DNA from: Lachnospiraceae bacterium
Lineage (GTDB): Bacteria; Bacillota_A; Clostridia; Lachnospirales; Lachnospiraceae
DNA length: 15,488 bases
Assembly: GCA_017464045.1 (NCBI GenBank)
Contig: JAFUEG010000340.1
Span: 1-15,488, forward strand
Direction: 5' to 3'
In this document: positions 15,351 through 15,488 of the stretch, piece by piece
Numbering within the stretch: the first letter of the stretch is position 1
Layout: each line of letters begins with the position of its first letter
Notes under the pieces: generated by a model
Database searches by the model: none
What the model was told of the DNA's origin: nothing
The model's input: the letters and a program-made list of their open reading frames with translations, nothing else
Program-made: the position numbers and the translations under genes

Positions 15351-15488
15351 AAGACTTTTTTGATATTTATTACCTCATCAAACAGAGCAAATAGTGTTGG
15401 ATATCATGGCATTTAATGCTGAATAGTTGATTTACGGATATAGCAAACAAAGCATCCTTTGCGTTTGTTTTATAAAGGCTATTTCCCC

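Noticed and set aside
15444..15471. Bulged hairpin CAAACAAAG-CATC-CTTTGCGTTTG followed by TTTTA on the plus strand
   Set aside because: The T-run is short, the stem is bulged and no plus-strand gene precedes it, so a terminator call is not justified.
15370..15486. Minus-strand frame of 38 codons open to the right edge, possibly the end of an upstream gene
   Set aside because: No recognisable motif, and the frame is short. It may be a real C-terminus but cannot be supported without sequence beyond the window.
1..15488. CRISPR arrays, tRNA or rRNA genes, insertion sequences, integrases and attachment sites
   Set aside because: No regularly spaced palindromic repeat array, RNA gene or recombinase was seen. 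The only periodic repeats are the three 32-bp spaced promoter repeats at 5201-5282, which are too few and too promoter-bound to be CRISPR.

Overview
The window is AT-rich (qualitatively most extreme between about 10.3 and 12.5 kb), has strong AGGAGG-type ribosome binding sites, near-consensus TTGACA/TATAAT promoters and some GTG/TTG starts. Together with the gene families seen, this suggests a low-GC Firmicute, probably a Lachnospiraceae-like gut or rumen clostridium; this is inference, as no rRNA or marker gene is present. Nearly every gene is on the minus strand; the only plus-strand gene is a small esterase.

Layout from left to right. The window opens on the first 25 codons of an unidentified minus-strand gene (ends at 76). 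Next is a compact two-gene unit: a DUF4160 protein (945-691) and a DUF2442-XRE protein (689-222). It has a consensus promoter with a perfect palindrome in its spacer and a strong terminator, the architecture of a self-regulated toxin-antitoxin-like pair. Then come a VWA-domain protein (1683-1012) and a macro-domain protein with a helical, HTH-like tail (3034-1835). The plus-strand esterase (3228-3860) converges on an AAA/DUF4143 ATPase (5171-3867); the two genes end inside one perfect inverted repeat, so both proteins end in the residues KTSM. The DUF4143 gene has its own promoter and three direct repeats spaced exactly 32 bp apart.

From 5312 rightwards the window reads as a defence-type accessory island that is partly decaying. 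It contains an AAA/RecF-like ATPase whose Walker A motif is cut off by a frameshift, a 117-aa orphan, a HigB toxin with a HigA-ImmA/IrrE fusion antitoxin (two operator-like palindromes flank the promoter), a truncated RhuM gene, a coiled-coil protein broken by an in-frame amber codon, a KAP-family P-loop NTPase, and at the right an intact MmeI-like single-polypeptide restriction-modification enzyme (15303-12511).

How the parts fit: the MmeI-like enzyme and the KAP NTPase are the best candidates for active anti-phage functions. The two toxin-antitoxin-like units fit stabilisation of the island or abortive infection. The macro/VWA pair fits ADP-ribose signalling or stress response. At least three genes (AAA ATPase, amber-interrupted gene, RhuM) are damaged, which suggests turnover of accessory cargo. 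No tRNA, rRNA, CRISPR array, transposase or integrase was seen.
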